The notes under the pieces were generated by a model. The model did not search any database and had not been told where the DNA came from. It saw only the letters and a program-made list of their open reading frames with translations. From Streptomyces violaceoruber (GTDB lineage: Bacteria; Actinomycetota; Actinomycetes; Streptomycetales; Streptomycetaceae): 35,837 bases of DNA. The position numbers and the translations under genes are program-made. Positions within the stretch are counted from its first letter, which is position 1; every line of letters begins with the position of its first letter. Below, piece after piece: positions 33,839 through 35,837 of this stretch. The stretch spans positions 1 through 35,837 of the forward strand of contig JODI01000081.1 of NCBI GenBank assembly GCA_000720805.1. The letters are read 5' to 3'.

Positions 33839-35188
33839 TCAGCCCCGCTCCATCAGTTCCAGCCAGTACCGGTAGAACTGGCGTTGGTTCACTTCACTGG
33901 GGTTCGGGCCCACCTGCCCGGGCAGCTCGCGAGGCCCGTCGGCCTCGTGGCCGAGTTGCATGCCATAATTGAAGGGCCGCTTCCAGTTCTGCTCCGGCGC
34001 GCAGGCGTCGACGATCCGCTCGAAGTTCTCCACGTCGTCCGGAGCTACGACACCGGCCATGTGCTGGCCCTGGTAGACGCGCTGGACGGCAACGTCCTTG
34101 ACGACCTGGGGTGCGTCGCGCTCCACCATGGTCCACTGCCAGGTCTCGTGTGCGCGCGCACCGCGGGGATGGAACAGCATGAAGTGCCGGCCGATCATCG
34201 GCGAGATGAACCCCATGAGGCCCAGGTTCGGGAAGAGGCCGGCGTGCATGAACGCGTACGGCTTGTTCGGACGGTCCTTCAGGACCTGCTGCATGCGCTG
34301 GTGCCGATGCTCGATCCACTTGACGGCATCCGGGCCGAGCCGCTGTGCCTCCGCGTAGTCACGCTTGTACGCCTCGTTGTCGGCTATGAGCATGCCCATG
34401 CCGAAGGGGGCGTTAGTGCCCACACCGGTGCTGCCCTCGTAGAGCCTCGACCCCACGCCAGCCGGGTAGTCGATGATCGGCGTCATGATGCCCTGCTGCA
34501 TGAAGTCCTGGATCACGCCGAGCCAGGCCACGTGCGTCGCGGCGAAGACGTGGTAGGTGTCGCCGATGAAGTTCTCCGACGCCAGCTTCCAATTGCCCGG
34601 GGAGTGGTACCGGTGGAATCCCGGCAGCAGTTCGAGACCGCCCAGGTCCAGCGACAGGACGAAGTGCTCCAGCCACCAGCAGGCATCCTCGCCGATCCAG
34701 GCCTCCAGTTCGGGGGCGTCAGGGTTGAAGGTGGCGAACAGCAGTCCGTGGAAGTTCGCGACCTTCGCGACCTTCTCCAGGCCTAGCCGCGACTTGTCCA
34801 TACCGTTGGGATAGACGGCCTCCTCGAGGGGCGCACCGGTGAGGGTGCCGTCGAGGCCATAGCTCCAGCCGTGGTAGGAGCAGACGAATCGGCGGCTCTT
34901 CCCGCGGTCGAAGAGGCAGACCTGGTTGCCCCTGTGGGCGCACTTGTTGACCAGGACGTTGATCGAACCATTCCGGTCCCGGGTGACGATCACCGGGACC
35001 TCGCCCATGTAGTTGGTCACGTAGGTACCGGGCGTCGGGACCATGTCCTCGTGCCCGACGAGGAGCCAAGCGCGCCCGAATATCCGAGCGGCTTCGACGC
35101 GGTGCACCTCGTCGTCGAAATGGATGGCGGGAGCGACCAGTCCGTTCTTCCAGTCGACGAGTTCATCGAGTTCGTCGATGATTGTCAT
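33839..35188 (-). CDS. Aromatic-ring-hydroxylating dioxygenase alpha subunit 2
   Basis: A 449-residue Rieske oxygenase large subunit, intact. Cluster ligands are Cys83/His85 (KCAHRGNQVCLFDRG) and Cys103/His106 (CSYHGWSYG). The iron site is ENFIGDTYHVFAATH, with VAPDDVENFERIV near the C-terminus. It lacks the 20-residue N-terminal extension of alpha 1 but shares long identical blocks with it. Differences in the substrate-side regions (for example IIDYPAGVGSRLYEGSTG against ILTYPASNLNGPVYEVSTG) could change specificity. GGGGAAGG precedes the ATG. Promoter D is about 200 bp upstream. It must borrow reductase and later steps from the main cluster. Confidence 0.94.
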   Translation of the reverse strand: MTIIDELDELVDWKNGLVAPAIHFDDEVHRVEAARIFGRAWLLVGHEDMVPTPGTYVTNYMGEVPVIVTRDRNGSINVLVNKCAHRGNQVCLFDRGKSRRFVCSYHGWSYGLDGTLTGAPLEEAVYPNGMDKSRLGLEKVAKVANFHGLLFATFNPDAPELEAWIGEDACWWLEHFVLSLDLGGLELLPGFHRYHSPGNWKLASENFIGDTYHVFAATHVAWLGVIQDFMQQGIMTPIIDYPAGVGSRLYEGSTGVGTNAPFGMGMLIADNEAYKRDYAEAQRLGPDAVKWIEHRHQRMQQVLKDRPNKPYAFMHAGLFPNLGLMGFISPMIGRHFMLFHPRGARAHETWQWTMVERDAPQVVKDVAVQRVYQGQHMAGVVAPDDVENFERIVDACAPEQNWKRPFNYGMQLGHEADGPRELPGQVGPNPSEVNQRQFYRYWLELMERG

Positions 35189-35393
35189 GAACCCTTCCCC
35201 TTTCGAGGCGTAGCGAGGGACTTCGTTTCCGCGATCGCCGATGGATACGCGCGCTCACATCCCGGGCCAGGGCGTCGGCCTGCGCAGGAGCTCAAGTCGC
35301 TTGTCCGTCAGAGAAGGTCGTGCCGTCGTACCGGGGCAATCGGCTGCGACCGCGTCTCCGTGGGAGGCACTGTAGGAGCAGGTCCTGTTATGC

Positions 35394-35428
35394 GTCTATA
35401 GAGATATTGAGCATCGGTTCAATATGTG
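35394..35428 (-). promoter_or_regulatory. Promoter/operator D (dioxygenase operon 2)
   Basis: Contains a perfect inverted repeat ATATTGA, 8 nt, TCAATAT (35404-35410 and 35419-35425) with ATGC in the centre. On the minus strand it is followed by TATAGACGC. TTGAAC and TATAGA at 16 bp could be -35 and -10. It diverges from A, B, C and E in the arms but keeps the core and the TATAGAC. Confidence 0.62.
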
Positions 35429-35510
35429 TCAGGTATTAAAACTCAATTTATGGGCTTACCGAACGAAGTGGGTAGTCGGCACGTCCCGAGGCGCCGACCC
35501 GCCACGCCCG

Positions 35511-35550
35511 CCGTCCGGCCGTCCGTCCGTCCGGCTGTCCGTCCGTCCGG
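35511..35550. repeat. GTCC tetranucleotide-rich tract
   Basis: Several runs of GTCC, interrupted by GG. Simple-sequence DNA between the TPP-enzyme remnant and promoter D; probably slippage-prone. Confidence 0.6.
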
Positions 35551-35593
35551 AAACGACGGTGGCGCGGCCGTCGGCGGTGCGTGTCCGGTGTGA

Positions 35594-35738
35594 TCAGCCG
35601 GCGCTGGTGAGGGCCTGGGCCGTGTTGGTGCCGTAGCCCCGTTGCACCCACACGTCCACAACCGTCGGGCGGCCCGACCGAACGGCCTTCACAGCCTGGT
35701 CGAGGACCGCCGGAAGGTCCTCCTCCGCCGTCACGGGG
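35594..35738 (-). pseudogene. TPP-dependent enzyme, C-terminal remnant
   Basis: The minus strand reads VTAEEDLPAVLDQAVKAVRS, then GRPTVVDVWVQRGYGTNTAQ and ALTSAG before TGA at 35594-35596. This is the usual end of acetolactate synthase/benzoylformate decarboxylase-like enzymes; the main-operon paralogue has VEAEADLPAAFEKAMAQDRP at this place. The sequence is cut at about 35738 by the neighbouring IS element. Confidence 0.75.
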
Positions 35739-35837
35739 CCTAAGACATCGTCTCATTTGGTTAGTCTTCGGTAGCAGATGAGGGTGCAGGCAATGCTGGT
35801 GAAGGCCAGGAAGTGCTCGGCCTTGCGCTCATAGCGC
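35739..35837 (-). mobile_element. IS5-family insertion sequence, end only
   Basis: A terminal sequence GGCCTAAGACATCGTCTCAT is followed by the tail of a transposase gene and runs off the window. It differs from the IS at 2905-3773. The exact edge and target duplication cannot be set from one side. Confidence 0.75.
35753..35837 (-). CDS. IS5-family transposase, C-terminal part
   Basis: The minus strand reads RYERKAEHFLAF, then TSIACTLICYRRLTK and TGA. This is the usual ending of Streptomyces IS5-family DDE transposases. Only 27 residues are inside the window. Confidence 0.8.
   Translation of the reverse strand, partial: RYERKAEHFLAFTSIACTLICYRRLTK

Noticed and set aside
35511..35550. Possible CRISPR or regulatory repeat array
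   Set aside because: It is only GTCC simple sequence without spacers or a palindromic unit.

Overview
The window is high-GC DNA with strong third-position GC bias, many GTG starts, GGAGG-type ribosome sites and IS5- and IS982-type transposase remnants. This suggests an actinomycete, most likely Streptomyces or a close relative, and an accessory region (island or plasmid) rather than core chromosome. I see no tRNA, rRNA or CRISPR array.

Layout. 1-114 is the 3' end of a GlcG/HbpS-like gene. 1090-2198 (minus) has two small genes, a SnoaL-like and an ABM-fold protein. 2876-4176 is an F420/PPOX-type gene split by an 869-bp IS5-family element with a clean TGA target duplication. 4396-6934 has a double-domain carboxymuconolactone-decarboxylase-like gene (minus) and a divergent LysR regulator (plus), with an IS982-like remnant between them. 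7281-13074 (minus) is a separate catabolic module: iron alcohol dehydrogenase, aldehyde dehydrogenase and Ldh2-type dehydrogenase, followed by a GAF/PucR regulator. 13075-15337 is a scrap zone with a TetR fragment and an alpha/beta-hydrolase fragment joined at a deletion scar.

15338-30186 is the core: two divergent operons for an aromatic meta-cleavage pathway. The minus operon runs Rieske dioxygenase alpha, beta, C-C hydrolase, Rieske ferredoxin, LigB-type extradiol dioxygenase, TPP-dependent decarboxylase, aldehyde dehydrogenase, class II aldolase-family protein. The plus operon runs SDR (dihydrodiol dehydrogenase candidate), ferredoxin reductase, 2-hydroxypentadienoate hydratase, acylating acetaldehyde dehydrogenase, 4-hydroxy-2-oxovalerate aldolase, a small conserved protein and a dienelactone hydrolase-like protein. 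Together these could take a substituted aromatic acid to pyruvate, acetyl-CoA and a side-chain acid. A class II aldolase-family decarboxylase among them resembles the p-cumate (cmt) layout, but the substrate is not proven.

30401-35837 holds a decayed MDR alcohol dehydrogenase, an NAD(P)-binding protein and a second dioxygenase set (alpha2, beta2, a dead hydrolase2, ferredoxin2) in the same gene order as the first. Upstream of alpha2 is the tail of a second TPP enzyme, cut off by another IS5-family element.

The main discovery is a shared promoter/operator motif at five places (about 2462, 2635, 23650, 23799 and 35394): GAATA, a central ATGC-like core, TATTC, then TATAGAC or ATGGAC. It ties the distant SnoaL/ABM/F420-type genes to both dioxygenase operons and the lower pathway as one regulon. 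A related half-match in front of the LysR gene makes that protein the leading candidate regulator.
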